In this document: piece after piece, positions 13,359 through 22,627 of the stretch
Position numbering within the stretch: the stretch's first letter is position 1
Layout of the letters: every line of letters begins with the position of its first letter
Assembly: GCF_014203365.1 (NCBI RefSeq)
Contig: NZ_JACHIS010000001.1
Coordinates: 4,650,001 to 4,714,000 of the forward strand
DNA length: 64,000 nt
Direction of reading: 5' to 3'
Origin: Actinoalloteichus hymeniacidonis
Lineage (GTDB): Bacteria > Actinomycetota > Actinomycetes > Mycobacteriales > Pseudonocardiaceae
Made by a program: the position numbers and the translations under genes
Notes under the pieces: model-generated
The model's input: only the letters and a program-made list of their open reading frames with translations
Told to the model about the DNA's origin: nothing
Database searches by the model: none

Positions 13359-14540
13359 GTGCACACGGACGTGGCGCCGAGCCTTCGCTGGTGGCAGCAG
13401 ACATGGCGCTTGGTGGCGGCGGCGGCGGTGGGCATACCGTTCTGGCTGGCCAGCGGCGTGCAGCTGCCGCCCGGATGCGTGGCCGATACCTGTTCCCGAT
13501 ACGTCACCATCGATCCGCTGATAGCTCTCGGTTGTTTGACCGCGTTGCTGTGGCGGCGACGGTTCCCGTTTACCGTCGCCCTAGCGGTCGCGATCGCGTC
13601 GCCCGTATCGGCACTCGCCACCGGCGCCGGATTGCTGGCGTTGTCCTCGATCTCCACTCGTCGCCGTCCGGTCGAAATCGGGGTTGTCGGGCTGGCCTAT
13701 GTGACCGCGTCGCAATTCGCCGGGGATCTCTACGCAGTTCAGCTCGCTGCCCCGGTGTGGATGCAGTTGGCTATCCCGCTTTTGAGCGCTGGCATCGCGG
13801 TGGCCATCGGCATGGCCGTCGGCGCACGACGCGTCGAGGTGCGGTCCCTACGCGACCGGGCGGAAAGCGCGGAACGGGAACAGTCCGCCCGAGCGGCGCA
13901 GGCACGAGCCCTGGAACGGAATCGGATCGCCCGCGAGATGCACGACGTGCTCGCGCACCGGATCTCGCTGGTCGCCATGCAGGCCGGTGTGCTGGACCAC
14001 CGCAGGGAGCTCACCACCGAGGAGAACGGCGTGCTGATTCGCGGCATCGCCGACGGCGCCCACCAATCGTTGGAGGAACTGCGAGACGTCCTCGGTGTGC
14101 TCCGCGCGGACCCAGACCGTCCGGAACCACCACAACCGTCCCTCGACGGCATTCCCGAACTCGTGGCCGATGCCCGGGCGTCCGGACTGGACGTCACACT
14201 CAGCACCACGGTGACCGAGAACCCATCCGACGTCGTCGGCCGAACCTGTTACCGGATCGTCCAGGAGGGGCTGACCAACGCCGCCAAGCACGCCCCCGGC
14301 GCACGCGTGCACATCGTCATCGAAGGAACGGCAGGTGCGGGCCTCCACGTCAGCGTCCGCAATGCGCCGACGACCATGACCACCACCCCGCTGCCGACAT
14401 CGGGGTTCGGTCTGCTCGGTCTCGCCGAACGGGTCAGTCTCGCGGGCGGAGAACTCGACCATCACCCGACGCTGGACAACGGATATCTCCTCAGCGCGCG
14501 ACTACCCTGGCCAAGCCACCACCACGAGAAAAGAGCATGA
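13359..14540 (+). CDS. NarL-family sensor histidine kinase
   Basis: A 393-aa membrane kinase. Four hydrophobic segments occupy residues about 15-150. A short coiled coil (VRSLRDRAESAEREQSARAA) leads to the HisKA_3 dimerisation domain with the phospho-acceptor His in REMHDVLAHRISLVAMQAG. The HATPase_c domain includes the N-box ITNAAKHAPGARVHIVIEG-type segment (LTNAAKHAPG) and GFGLLGLAERVSLAGGEL near the C-terminus. In the family this kinase phosphorylates a LuxR-type response regulator. Start GTG at 13359 is chosen because homology-like sequence (WWQQTWRLVAAAAVG) begins soon after; the ribosome binding site is weak. The regulator gene begins at the next base after its stop codon. Confidence 0.85.
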   Translation: MHTDVAPSLRWWQQTWRLVAAAAVGIPFWLASGVQLPPGCVADTCSRYVTIDPLIALGCLTALLWRRRFPFTVALAVAIASPVSALATGAGLLALSSISTRRRPVEIGVVGLAYVTASQFAGDLYAVQLAAPVWMQLAIPLLSAGIAVAIGMAVGARRVEVRSLRDRAESAEREQSARAAQARALERNRIAREMHDVLAHRISLVAMQAGVLDHRRELTTEENGVLIRGIADGAHQSLEELRDVLGVLRADPDRPEPPQPSLDGIPELVADARASGLDVTLSTTVTENPSDVVGRTCYRIVQEGLTNAAKHAPGARVHIVIEGTAGAGLHVSVRNAPTTMTTTPLPTSGFGLLGLAERVSLAGGELDHHPTLDNGYLLSARLPWPSHHHEKRA

Positions 14541-15218
14541 GTGGATAGCGAACCAGTACCGGTGCGTGTCGTCATCGTCGACGACGATCAGCTGGTGCGG
14601 ATGGCACTGCGGCTCATCATCGACGGTGAGCCGGATCTGACCGTCGTCGGAGAGGCGGCCGATGGGGACGCCGCGCTCGTCGTGGTGGCCGAGCAGCGAC
14701 CGGACGTCGTGTTGATGGACGTGCGGATGCCCGGCCGGGACGGATTGAGTACGGCCCGAGAGGTTCTCACCCGGCCCGCGCCGCCACGGGTTCTCATGCT
14801 GACCACTTTCGATTCCGATGATCTTGTGCTCGGCGCACTGCGAGCCGGAGCACTCGGATTCATCCTCAAGGACACCCCGCCGTCGCAGATCGCCGACGCG
14901 GTGCGCACCGTCGCGGCAGGCAATCCGATGCTGTCCCCGGTGGCCACGGCCCGGGTGATCGCTGCGGCCACCGGGCCGGATTCCGCGCAGGCGCGCAGCT
15001 CGTCCCGCGATGCCGCGCGGAAACGGCTGGCCGCATTGACCGAACGAGAACTCGATACCGCACGGGCCATCGCGGACGGGCTGGGTAATCCGGAGATCGC
15101 CAAGCGTCTGCACATCAGCATCGCAACGGTCAAAGCGCACACCGGCAACCTCTTCGCCAAACTGGCACTCGAGAATCGGGTACAGATCGCGCTGCTGGTC
15201 CGCGACGCGGAGCAATGA
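14541..15218 (+). CDS. LuxR/NarL-family response regulator
   Basis: A 225-aa regulator. The receiver domain (residues 1-125) starts VRVVIVDDDQLVRMALR, has the phospho-acceptor Asp in PDVVLMDVRMPGRDG, and the conserved Lys in GALGFILKDTPPSQIADAV. The C-terminal GerE/LuxR helix-turn-helix is LTERELDTARAIADGLGNPE followed by HISIATVKAHTGNLFAKL. It is the partner of the kinase immediately upstream; the GTG start abuts the kinase TGA (ATGAGTG). No target operon is evident; the nearest downstream DNA is a decayed hydrolase gene. Confidence 0.9.
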   Translation: MDSEPVPVRVVIVDDDQLVRMALRLIIDGEPDLTVVGEAADGDAALVVVAEQRPDVVLMDVRMPGRDGLSTAREVLTRPAPPRVLMLTTFDSDDLVLGALRAGALGFILKDTPPSQIADAVRTVAAGNPMLSPVATARVIAAATGPDSAQARSSSRDAARKRLAALTERELDTARAIADGLGNPEIAKRLHISIATVKAHTGNLFAKLALENRVQIALLVRDAEQ

Positions 15219-15295
15219 CCGACTCCGGGCCGACCGAGCAACACCGACGTCCGGCCCACCCGGAATGGGTGAGCCGAACGGCAGGACGGTCAGCT

Positions 15296-15947
15296 CTAGT
15301 CGGTCCGGCTTTCGGTGGTGTGCTGGACGCGTGCTTCCCTGGATTCCGCAGAGCTCGCGTCCGGTGCTTCGGCACCGTCTGCGGGCACCTCGGGCCGGGG
15401 CTGATCCGCGCAATCGGACTCGGCGGCGGGCAACTCGCCGTTGATCAGATAATCGTCGACCTTCGCGGTGACGCACTCGTTCATGCCGTATAACCCGTGC
15501 CAACCGTGTCGCGGACCAGATCAGCGGATTATCGAGCTACTCGGCCATCGCCGGACCACCCTCATACTGGGTCGCGGGGTCGCCATCGCCCTGGATCACC
15601 AGGCCGACGGGGTAACCGTCGCGCTCCAGCTCCACGAGATCCTCGATCGCGTCGAAGCTGCGGAACGTGCAGTTGGTCGGTGCGGCACCTCGGCGACGAC
15701 ATCCCGGTTCGGCCGTGTCATCGTGCCCATGCCCAGGAAGCGATCGACGGCGTCCCCGTCGGCGTTGGTCGGCCGGTGGTCGTACCAGTCCTCGGGCCGT
15801 TCGATGCCCAGTTCCACGGGCTCGATGGTCAGCTGGGCGGTGAGGGCCTCGGTGCTCTCCAACACCTCGTCCATCGTGGCGCCCAGGTGGTAGGTGTCAT
15901 CGCGTTCGGCGACCCAGCCCGCCCACTGCTCGACGTTGAATCGGACC
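15296..15947 (-). pseudogene. Decayed, truncated duplicate of the S33 hydrolase at 20085-21800
   Basis: The C-terminal third of a TAP-family hydrolase, nearly identical in places to the intact gene 4.8 kb to the right (for example MNECVTxKVDDYLINGELPA and VEPVELGIERPEDWY-type segments). A 232-bp internal deletion, relative to 20487-20718 of the intact copy, joins two CACC tetranucleotides and shifts the frame. Two further single-base losses lie near the catalytic His (15505-15530). Homology ends abruptly near 15947, so the N-terminus and active-site serine are missing. Homology also extends past the stop codon into a degraded copy of the parent terminator (about 15232-15260). The gene cannot make a functional enzyme. 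Confidence 0.85.
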
Positions 15948-15951
15948 CGGC

Positions 15952-16134
15952 GTCTTGGGCGAGCTGCTGCGCACCAGCGGCGACGCGATCCGCGACCAGG
16001 TCACCAACTCCGTGGTCGCCCGCGCGGACGCCACCGAGCTAGTGGTGGGCCAGGTCGCCGATCCCGTCCTGGTTGGCGGGGTGGAACTGGCGTTCGAGCC
16101 CTCCCTCGGCCAGCCGCAGGACCTCTCGCACTGA
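15952..16134 (+). pseudogene. Orphan C-terminal coding fragment, family unknown
   Basis: A 60-codon plus-strand frame ending in TGA at 16132-16134. It has strong actinomycete codon bias and reads VLGELLRTSGDAIRDQVTNS, then ATELVVGQVADPVLVGGVEL and AFEPSLGQPQDLSH. It has no start codon: it begins where the hydrolase pseudogene homology ends on the other strand. It looks like the tail of a gene whose 5' part was lost when the two decayed pieces were joined. I do not recognise the protein family. Confidence 0.45.
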
Positions 16135-16277
16135 CCGAGAAGCACCGTCGGCGGCGCAACGCCGGTGATCCCGGGTCCGTTCCCGCTGGGGTCGCCCTCA
16201 GGCGTGGCGTGCGACCGGTTCTGCCGAAGTGCGATCCGTTTCGTTCCCGACCGACCGACCCGACGGGCAGGTCCCGG

Positions 16278-16595
16278 TTATCGGTTCGCTTCCAGCCACG
16301 CCAGGACGGCGCGGTCCACGGGATCGGTGATGTCGGCGAATCCGTCGTGCTTGGCGAGGTAGCGAGCCACCGCCGGACATACCGCGACGATGCGTTTGCC
16401 TTCCTCACGAGTGCGGGTGAGGGCCTGTTCGATGAGCACGGTGCTCAAGCCCCTGCCCCGGAATGCCTCGGTGACCACGGTATGGAAGAAGACCCGTTGT
16501 GCGTCCCGGTCACGGAACTCGGCGAACGCGGCTGGCTCGCCGTCGATCCTCATCTCGTAGCGGTTGTCGGCTCGTTCGACGGCGGGGGATGTCAT
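16278..16595 (-). CDS. Small GNAT-fold N-acetyltransferase (YjdJ/GTN-type)
   Basis: A 105-aa minimal GNAT protein. It starts near RADNRYEMRIDGEPAAFAEF, then carries the acetyl-CoA binding loop in VTEAFRGRGLSTVLIEQAL (R-G-R-G-L) and the segment EGKRIVAVCPAVARYLAKH. This pattern marks the short acetyltransferases (Acetyltransf_CG) that lack a full N-terminal arm; substrates are unknown. The ATG at 16595 overlaps the pirin stop (ATGA) and has CGGAG upstream, so it is translationally coupled as the last gene of a four-gene operon. Confidence 0.85.
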   Translation of the reverse strand: MTSPAVERADNRYEMRIDGEPAAFAEFRDRDAQRVFFHTVVTEAFRGRGLSTVLIEQALTRTREEGKRIVAVCPAVARYLAKHDGFADITDPVDRAVLAWLEANR

Positions 16596-17563
16596 CTGCG
16601 ACTCCGAGGGTTGATTCGAGCGTTGGGCAGGGAAGGCGCGGGCAGGCGTTGCGGCGTGCCGGTGTAGCCGTCGACACGGCCGAACTGCTCGGATTCGCTC
16701 TGCCATGCCTCGCGGAAGGCGACGATCTCATCGTGACTGCGGCCGACGAAGTTCCACCACATCACGATGTCCTCGTCGAACGGGGCGCCGCCGAGTAGCA
16801 GCACCCGAGCCGGCTGATCGCCGGGGTTGGCCAGCTCCAGAGTCGCTGTGCCGGGCGCGAGATAGCCGAGCTCCGCCCGATCCAGACCGGTGCCGCCGAG
16901 CACGACAGTCCCGGTGTCGGCGAGGACACCGTGTTCGAAAGCGGGGTCGACGGCGAGCGTGATGCTGGTGTGCGCTTCGAGGACGATCTCCGCACCGAGC
17001 AACGGGCTGAAGGTCGGAACCGGGGACGTCTCGCCTGCAAGGCTACCCAGGAACACTCGGGCGGTGGCACCGCCGATGTCGATCGGGGCCGGTGTGTGGT
17101 GCTGGAAATCGCGTGCCGTGTGGCGGTGCGCGTCGGGTAGGGCGATCCAGAGCTGCACGCCGTGCAGGGTCGTGGCGCCTGCGGTGGACACCTCGGAGTG
17201 GCAGATGCCGTGTCCGCCCGTCATCAGGTTCAGCCTGCCGGGCCGCACGATCGCGTGAGTGCCGAGACTGTCGCGGTGCTCGACCTCCCCGGCGAACAGC
17301 CAGGTCGCGGTCTGCAAGCCGGTGTGCGGGTGTGGGGGCACGTCCATGGCCCCGGCACGATCGACGGCGGTGGGTCCGAAGTGGTCGACGAAACACCATG
17401 CGCCGATCAGCGATCGTTTGCGCTGCGGCAGCGTGCGCAGGACCGCCATCGCTCGTGGCCCACCGAGCGGCACCTCCCGTGCGGACAGGACCTCGACCTC
17501 GCCGGAGCCGGCTACGCCGCTTGGACAGGTGACTTCGGCGGGTGCTGTTTCCAAGTTGCTCAT
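16592..17563 (-). CDS. Pirin family cupin protein
   Basis: A 323-aa bicupin. The N-terminal cupin keeps the metal-binding histidines of pirins: [20 protein letters not shown] and [14 protein letters not shown]. The C-terminal cupin includes [19 protein letters not shown] and ends with [19 protein letters not shown]. Related proteins are quercetinases or redox-responsive regulators that bind Fe; function here is not fixed. The length is slightly above the usual 280-300 aa. Start and stop overlap both neighbours by 4 nt, placing it third in the LLM/F420-reductase/pirin/GNAT operon. Confidence 0.93.
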   Translation of the reverse strand: MSNLETAPAEVTCPSGVAGSGEVEVLSAREVPLGGPRAMAVLRTLPQRKRSLIGAWCFVDHFGPTAVDRAGAMDVPPHPHTGLQTATWLFAGEVEHRDSLGTHAIVRPGRLNLMTGGHGICHSEVSTAGATTLHGVQLWIALPDAHRHTARDFQHHTPAPIDIGGATARVFLGSLAGETSPVPTFSPLLGAEIVLEAHTSITLAVDPAFEHGVLADTGTVVLGGTGLDRAELGYLAPGTATLELANPGDQPARVLLLGGAPFDEDIVMWWNFVGRSHDEIVAFREAWQSESEQFGRVDGYTGTPQRLPAPSLPNARINPRSRR

Positions 17564-18270
17564 GTGGCGGTTCCTCGGGGGATGTCGTCGGACCCGGCCG
17601 AGCGGGCTCGCGCAACGGTACGGCCGTGCGGGGAGTCGGGGAAACGTTCGAGCATGGCGCGGACCTCGTCGGAGTCGACGTTGGCACCGAACAACTCGGC
17701 GCCGGGCTCGAAGCGGACCCCCTCGGCGAGCGGACCCGCGACGACGGGGTCGAAACCGAACGCATCGACGAGCCGGGCGACGACGGTGACGGCGTCGGCG
17801 TCATCGCCCGCGATCGCGAGCGCCTTACGCCCGGGCACGGTCGCGGGGCGGGCTTCCTCGGCGAGGTCGTGGTACCCCATGTGGTTGAACGCCTTGACCA
17901 CCCGGGCTTCCGACAGGAAGGTCTGCACGATCTCGCTGGAGGAGGTGCGCGGGTCGGTGAGGTCGTCGCGAATGCCGTCGGTCTCCCACCAGTAGTTCAT
18001 CGCGTCGACCACCAGCTTGCCGCGCAGCGCGTCGACCGGAATGGTGCGGTGCTTGCCCAGCGGTAGCGCGAGGACGACGATGTCGGCCTGCTCGACCGCC
18101 TCGACGGCGGTCACGGCCGTCGCGCCGGGGGTGACCACCTCGACGATGAGCGCGATCCTCGCCGGATCACCGGAGCCGGCGATGAGGACGCGGTGCCCTG
18201 CGGCGACGGCGAGCCGGGCGAGCACGGTGCCGACCTTGCCCGCGCCCAGGATCGCGATGGTGGGGTTCAT
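17560..18270 (-). CDS. NADPH-dependent F420 reductase-like oxidoreductase
   Basis: A 236-aa Rossmann protein of the NADP oxidoreductase (coenzyme F420-dependent) family. The N-terminus [20 protein letters not shown] carries the GxGxxG dinucleotide site. [11 protein letters not shown] and [10 protein letters not shown] follow, as in Fno/F420 reductases, and the C-terminal part contains [13 protein letters not shown]. In the family the enzyme moves hydride between NADPH and F420. It is second in the operon, directly after an LLM-type enzyme that uses FMN or F420, which fits a cofactor-supply role. The ATG at 18270 overlaps the upstream stop by 4 nt and begins exactly at the Rossmann strand; a longer in-frame extension is spurious. 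Confidence 0.87.
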   Translation of the reverse strand: MNPTIAILGAGKVGTVLARLAVAAGHRVLIAGSGDPARIALIVEVVTPGATAVTAVEAVEQADIVVLALPLGKHRTIPVDALRGKLVVDAMNYWWETDGIRDDLTDPRTSSSEIVQTFLSEARVVKAFNHMGYHDLAEEARPATVPGRKALAIAGDDADAVTVVARLVDAFGFDPVVAGPLAEGVRFEPGAELFGANVDSDEVRAMLERFPDSPHGRTVARARSAGSDDIPRGTAT

Positions 18271-19304
18271 GTCGTCTCGGCGAGGATGTCGCGGACCATG
18301 GGGATGACCTTGGTGCCGTAGAGCTCGACGGCCCGGAGTCGAGCACTCATCGGCTGCGATCCGGTGGCGTAGACCAGATCGAACCGGCCGACGTCGAGTG
18401 TGCGAACGGTGCGGGCGATCTTGCGGGCGACGGTCTCCGGAGAGCCGACGTACAGCGAGCCCTGGTCGAGATCGGCCTCGTACTCCTCCCGGCGCAGCGG
18501 CGGCCAGCCACGCAGGGCGCCGATGCGGTCGCGCATGATCTTGTAGCGGGGATAGTGGATCTCTTTGGCCTGTTCGTCGGTGTCGGCGATGAAGCCGGGC
18601 GAGTGCACGCCGATCGGCCATGCGGGGGTGGCGAGCTGGTCGGTGGCCCGGTGGTAGAGCTCGATGAGCGGGATGAACCGATCGGGCGGGCCGCCGATGA
18701 TGGCGAGCATGAGCGGCAGACCGTGGCCGGCGGTACGGACGATCGACTGCGGCGAACCACCCACCCCGACCCAGGTCGTCAGGCGTCCGGATTCGGTCTT
18801 GGGGTACACATCGGCGTTCTCGAGCGGGGCCCGCACGCTGCCGGTCCACGTGACCGGCTTCTCGTCCAGGAGTCGAACGAACAGGTCGAGTTTCTCCTCG
18901 AAGAGCACCTCGTAGTCGGCGAGGTCGTAGCCGAACAGGGGGAACGACTCGGTGAACGAGCCGCGCCCGAGGATCACCTCGGCGCGCCCCGAGGAGATCG
19001 CGTCGAGCGTGGCGAAGCGCTGGAAGACCCGCACGGGATCGTCGGAGCTCAACACGGTGACACCGGAGCCGAGGCGGAGCCGGGAGGTACGGGCGGCGAT
19101 GCCTGCGAGCACGGTCTCGGGGGTGGATATCGCGTAGTCGGGTCGGTGGTGCTCGCCGAGTGCGATGGCGTCGACGCCGATCTCGTCGGCGAGGGTTGCC
19201 TCGGCGACAACCTGGCGGATCGCCTCGGCGTGGGAGACGAGGGCGCCGGAATCGTCTTCGGGCACGTCACCGAAGTTGTCGAGGCCGAACACGAGGTCGC
19301 TCAT
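18267..19304 (-). CDS. LLM class flavin-dependent oxidoreductase
   Basis: A 345-aa luciferase-like (TIM-barrel) monooxygenase. Recognisable segments are [20 protein letters not shown] with [24 protein letters not shown] and [20 protein letters not shown], typical of the LLM family that uses FMNH2 or F420H2. The substrate is unknown. AGGAG seven bases before the ATG at 19304 supports the start. It is the first gene of the MarR-linked operon and is divergent from the MarR gene across 187 bp containing a long palindrome. Confidence 0.9.
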   Translation of the reverse strand: MSDLVFGLDNFGDVPEDDSGALVSHAEAIRQVVAEATLADEIGVDAIALGEHHRPDYAISTPETVLAGIAARTSRLRLGSGVTVLSSDDPVRVFQRFATLDAISSGRAEVILGRGSFTESFPLFGYDLADYEVLFEEKLDLFVRLLDEKPVTWTGSVRAPLENADVYPKTESGRLTTWVGVGGSPQSIVRTAGHGLPLMLAIIGGPPDRFIPLIELYHRATDQLATPAWPIGVHSPGFIADTDEQAKEIHYPRYKIMRDRIGALRGWPPLRREEYEADLDQGSLYVGSPETVARKIARTVRTLDVGRFDLVYATGSQPMSARLRAVELYGTKVIPMVRDILAETT

Positions 19305-19424
19305 CGGGTTACTCCTGGATTCTTCGGTTTCGCATGTCGATCGGATGAGCGGGCACGGGACGAGGGGGCCTCGCCGCTGGGAACTGCGAGGCCAGCGGAG
19401 TGTTCTGACCGCAGGCTCGCGGTT

Positions 19425-19471
19425 TTGTTGACACGTCTACATCTACCGGAGTTTCGATGACGCGTCAACAA
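19425..19471. promoter_or_regulatory. MarR operator palindrome with divergent promoters
   Basis: An inverted repeat TTGTTGACACGTC (19425-19437) / GACGCGTCAACAA (19459-19471), one mismatch, 21-nt spacer, sits between the LLM operon and the MarR gene. Each arm contains a -35-like element: TTGACA on plus (19428-19433) and TTGACG on minus. A TAGATG -10 candidate for the minus promoter lies 17 bp away. Binding would block both promoters, as expected for MarR autoregulation. Confidence 0.65.
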
Positions 19472-19491
19472 AGGCTGTTAGGGTGGCACGT

Positions 19492-19956
19492 ATGGGGGAT
19501 GCTCGCTGGCTCGACGAGCGGGAGGCACATGCGTGGCGCGGGGTGATCGGCGTGCTGCATCGGCTGACCGCGGTGTTGGATCGTCAACTCGTCCAGGACG
19601 CCGGACTCTCGGCAGCGGAATACACCCTGTTGGTGCCGCTGTCGGAGGCACCGGACGGACTGTTGCGGGCACGTGACCTCGGTCGGACGGTCGGCTGGGA
19701 ACGCAGTCGGATCTCCCACCAGATCACCCGAATGGAGAAGCGCGGCCTGGTTGTCCGCGAGGAGTGCAACGAGGACGCACGCGGATCGATGGTTCGGCTC
19801 ACCGCTGCGGGCCGCGCCGCTATCACCGCCGCCGCTCCCGCACACGTCGCCGCCGTCCGGCAGCACTTCTTCAGCGCGCTCACCGAGAACGAACTCGACG
19901 TACTCGGCCCCGCACTCGAACGGGTCCTCGCCCGACTCCCCGACAACGACGGATGA
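19492..19956 (+). CDS. MarR family transcriptional regulator
   Basis: A 154-aa winged-helix regulator. Helices around QDAGLSAAEYTLLVPLSEAP lead to the recognition helix GWERSRISHQITRMEKRGLV, and the wing has EECNEDARGSMVRLTAAGRA. It probably represses itself and the divergent LLM operon through the palindrome just upstream, released by a small ligand or oxidant. An upstream in-frame GTG at 19483 would add three residues; I prefer the ATG at 19492. Confidence 0.9.
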   Translation: MGDARWLDEREAHAWRGVIGVLHRLTAVLDRQLVQDAGLSAAEYTLLVPLSEAPDGLLRARDLGRTVGWERSRISHQITRMEKRGLVVREECNEDARGSMVRLTAAGRAAITAAAPAHVAAVRQHFFSALTENELDVLGPALERVLARLPDNDG

Positions 19957-20017
19957 CCGGGCCGACGCCCTGAGCCCGGGTAACGGCCTCGACGCCCGGC
20001 TCGATACGGCCGAGCAG

Positions 20018-20065
20018 ACACCGACGTCCGGCCCGCCTGTAGGGGGCAGAGCCGGACGTCGGTGT
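20018..20065. terminator. 15-bp hairpin between convergent MarR and hydrolase genes
   Basis: A perfect repeat ACACCGACGTCCGGC / GCCGGACGTCGGTGT with an 18-nt loop, between the stop codons of the plus-strand MarR gene and the minus-strand hydrolase. It would terminate both. The left arm is preserved near 15241 beside the hydrolase pseudogene, showing the terminator was duplicated with it. Confidence 0.75.
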
Positions 20066-20084
20066 TCGTCGATCTCAGCGTGGC

Positions 20085-21800
20085 TTACCGCAGGCTGGTC
20101 TGGTGCTCGATGGCCGCCCGCACCCGGGCCTCCTTGGTCTCCTCGGACTTCGGGTCCGGTTCCTCGGCACCGTCCGCAGGGACCTCGGGGCGGGGCTGGT
20201 CCGCGCAATCGGACTCAGCGGCAGGCAGCTCGCCGTTGATCAGGTAGTCGTCGACCTTCTCGGTCACGCACTCGTTCATACCGTAGAACCCGTGTCCGCC
20301 GGTGTCGCGGACGGAGATCAGCGGATTGTCGAGCTGTTCGGCCATCGCGGGCCCGCCCTCGTACTGGGTGGCGGGGTCGCCATCGCCCTGGATCACCAGT
20401 CCGGTGGGGTAACCGTCGCGCTCCAGCTCCACGAGATCCTCGATCGGGTCGAAGCTGCGGAACGTGCAGTTGGTCGGTGCGGCACCGATGACGCCCGCGC
20501 CGTTGAAGTCCGCGTAGGGGTACTGCTCGCGGTAATGCCGCATGTCCTCGTAGTAGGTCTCGACGTCGGCGGGCCAGTCGGCCTCACAGGTGACCGTGTC
20601 GTAGACACCCGGGTCGATCTTGCGGGTGTCGTCGGCGGACAACAGCCCGATAACGGTGCCGGTGTCGGCGGACAGCTCGGTACCGCCTTCGGCCGCCTGC
20701 CGCAGCTCCACGATCACCTCGGCGACGACGTCCCAGGTCGGCCGGGTCATCGCGCCCATGCCCAGGAAGCGGTCGATCGCGGTTCCGTCGGCCTCGGTCG
20801 GCCAGTAGTTGTACCAGTCCTCCGGCCGTTCGATACCCAGTTCAACCGGCTCGACGGCCAGCGCAGCGGTGAGCGCCTCGGTGGTCTCCAGTACCTCCGC
20901 CATCGTGGTGCCCAGGTGATAGGTGTCGTCGCGTTCGGCGACCCAGCCCGCCCACTGCTCGACGTTGAACCGGACGCCCACAGCCTGTTGTTTGAATTGC
21001 TCCCGCCACAACCAGTCGGGGTGGATAGAGGAGTCCAATACGCTGCGGTTCAGGTGCTCCGGGAAGAGGCTGCCGTAGACCGCGCCGAGGTACGTCCCGT
21101 AGGAGTACCCGAGATAGTTGATCTTCTCCTCGTCCAGCACTGCCCGCATGACGTCCATGTCCCGTGCCGTGTTGGCGGTGTTGATGAACGGTCGGATATC
21201 ACCGCTCTCCCGTTCGCAGGCGGCTTCCTTCTCCTGCGCGTACTCGGTGAAGGCAGCGAACTGCTCGTCGGTCGGGCGGGTGACCCTGGGCGGGAGATCC
21301 GTCACCCGTTCACAGAAGAGTCGGTCCGCGTAGCTCACGCCTCGGGGGTTGAAGCCGATCAGATCGAAATGCGCGGCGACCTCGAACTCGCGGGCTCCCA
21401 GCGGCATCGACAACCCGCCTCCGCCGGGCCCACCGGGATTGAACAGCAGCACGCCTTTTCGACTGTCCGGATCGGTCGCCTTGATTCTACTGAGGTCGAG
21501 TTCGAGGGTGTCACCATCGGGGTTCTGGTAATCCAACGGAACGCTCACCGTGGTGCATTCCATGTATTTCCATTGACCCTTCCAAGGGTCGACGATGATG
21601 CTGTCCTCGTGTTCCTCCTCGGGAAGCGGCGGCGGAGGCTCCTCGCATTGCTGCCAATCGGCCTCCTGGTTGTAGAACTCGTCCAACTCGGTGGCCGCCG
21701 CGACCGGGGTGGCCACCGTACCTAACCCGAGGGTTACTCCGACCACGAGACCCATGCCGGAAATGGCACCACGCCGGCCTCGGCTGGTTCTGATCGCCAT
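20085..21800 (-). CDS. Secreted alpha/beta hydrolase, tripeptidyl aminopeptidase (S33/TAP) family
   Basis: A 571-aa exported hydrolase, paralogous to the one at 11545. The signal peptide spans residues about 1-36 (RTSRGRRG, then GLVVGVTLGLGTVATPVAAA). The nucleophile elbow is INYLGYSYGTYLGAVYGS. The catalytic His lies in VRDTGGHGFYGMNECV, and GLVIQGDGDPATQY marks the Asp region. The last roughly 45 residues are acidic and Pro/Glu/Lys-rich (PRPEVPADGAEEPDPKSE). ATG at 21800 has AGGA seven bases upstream. The gene was partly duplicated, and the copy at 15296-15947 has decayed. It is divergent from the OmpR-type regulator at 21953, which may control it (inference from position only). Confidence 0.9.
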   Translation of the reverse strand: MAIRTSRGRRGAISGMGLVVGVTLGLGTVATPVAAATELDEFYNQEADWQQCEEPPPPLPEEEHEDSIIVDPWKGQWKYMECTTVSVPLDYQNPDGDTLELDLSRIKATDPDSRKGVLLFNPGGPGGGGLSMPLGAREFEVAAHFDLIGFNPRGVSYADRLFCERVTDLPPRVTRPTDEQFAAFTEYAQEKEAACERESGDIRPFINTANTARDMDVMRAVLDEEKINYLGYSYGTYLGAVYGSLFPEHLNRSVLDSSIHPDWLWREQFKQQAVGVRFNVEQWAGWVAERDDTYHLGTTMAEVLETTEALTAALAVEPVELGIERPEDWYNYWPTEADGTAIDRFLGMGAMTRPTWDVVAEVIVELRQAAEGGTELSADTGTVIGLLSADDTRKIDPGVYDTVTCEADWPADVETYYEDMRHYREQYPYADFNGAGVIGAAPTNCTFRSFDPIEDLVELERDGYPTGLVIQGDGDPATQYEGGPAMAEQLDNPLISVRDTGGHGFYGMNECVTEKVDDYLINGELPAAESDCADQPRPEVPADGAEEPDPKSEETKEARVRAAIEHQTSLR

Positions 21801-21952
21801 TCGTGTTCCTCCGTTCTGAGCAGTGCAGCGCACAACGTAGGGACCGCGATGTTTCACCGGCATTTCACCCTGAAATGGGCCGGATAGTGCTTATGTCGTC
21901 ACAACATCCACCGCATTACCGTCCCATGAGGTAGCCATATCCAGGAGCGGAG

Positions 21953-22627
21953 ATGACGATGCGCGTGCTGGTCGCGGAGGACGAGAAGACCCTTGCCGAA
22001 TATGTCGCGATGGGGTTGCGCGACCAATCGATATCGGTTGATCTGGCCTTCGACGGCGACACCGCGCTCGATAAACTCACGACCGGCGCTTACGACGTCG
22101 TGGTGTTGGACCGGGATCTCCCCGGCACCCATGGCGATGACATCTGCCGGTATCTCATCGAGAACGACGGCCGGACTCGTGTGTTGATGCTCACTGCGAT
22201 GGCCGACGTCGGCGACCGGATCGCCGGTCTTCGACTCGGTGCCGACGATTATCTCGGCAAGCCCTTCGACTTCGACGAACTCGTCGCCCGGCTCGACGCA
22301 CTCGGCCGCAGAGCAGGGCCCGCCGTGCCGCCGATGCTGCGTTGGCACGGCATCGTCCTCGACTCGTCTCGGCGCTCGGTCACTCGCAATGGCAGGCCTA
22401 TCGCCCTGTCCCGCAAGGAGTTCGGATTGCTGTCCGTGCTCATGGCCGCCGCCGGGCGGATCGTCAGCGCCGAGGAGCTACTACGGGTGGTGTGGGACGA
22501 GCACGCTGATCCCTTCACCAATGCGGTGCGGGTCACCATGTGTCGATTGCGGGCCAAGATCGGCGCGGTCGGCGCCATCGAGACGGTGCCCGGCGCCGGA
22601 TATCGGATGGGTGGCAGCGGGTGCTGA
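21953..22627 (+). CDS. OmpR-family response regulator
   Basis: A 224-aa regulator. The receiver domain has the acidic pair in RVLVAEDEKTLAEYV, phospho-acceptor Asp in YDVVVLDRDLPGTHGDD, and the conserved Lys in GADDYLGKPFDFDEL. The C-terminal winged helix includes LSRKEFGLLSVLMAAAGR and NAVRVTMCRLRAKIG. AGGAG precedes the first ATG (21953); a second ATG at 21959 is a minor alternative. The kinase gene overlaps its end by 7 nt (GTGCTGA), so the pair is translationally coupled. Confidence 0.93.
   Translation: MTMRVLVAEDEKTLAEYVAMGLRDQSISVDLAFDGDTALDKLTTGAYDVVVLDRDLPGTHGDDICRYLIENDGRTRVLMLTAMADVGDRIAGLRLGADDYLGKPFDFDELVARLDALGRRAGPAVPPMLRWHGIVLDSSRRSVTRNGRPIALSRKEFGLLSVLMAAAGRIVSAEELLRVVWDEHADPFTNAVRVTMCRLRAKIGAVGAIETVPGAGYRMGGSGC

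Noticed and set aside
18271-18849. N-terminal extension of the F420-reductase frame
   Set aside because: It lies inside the LLM gene in another frame; the real start overlaps the LLM stop by 4 nt.
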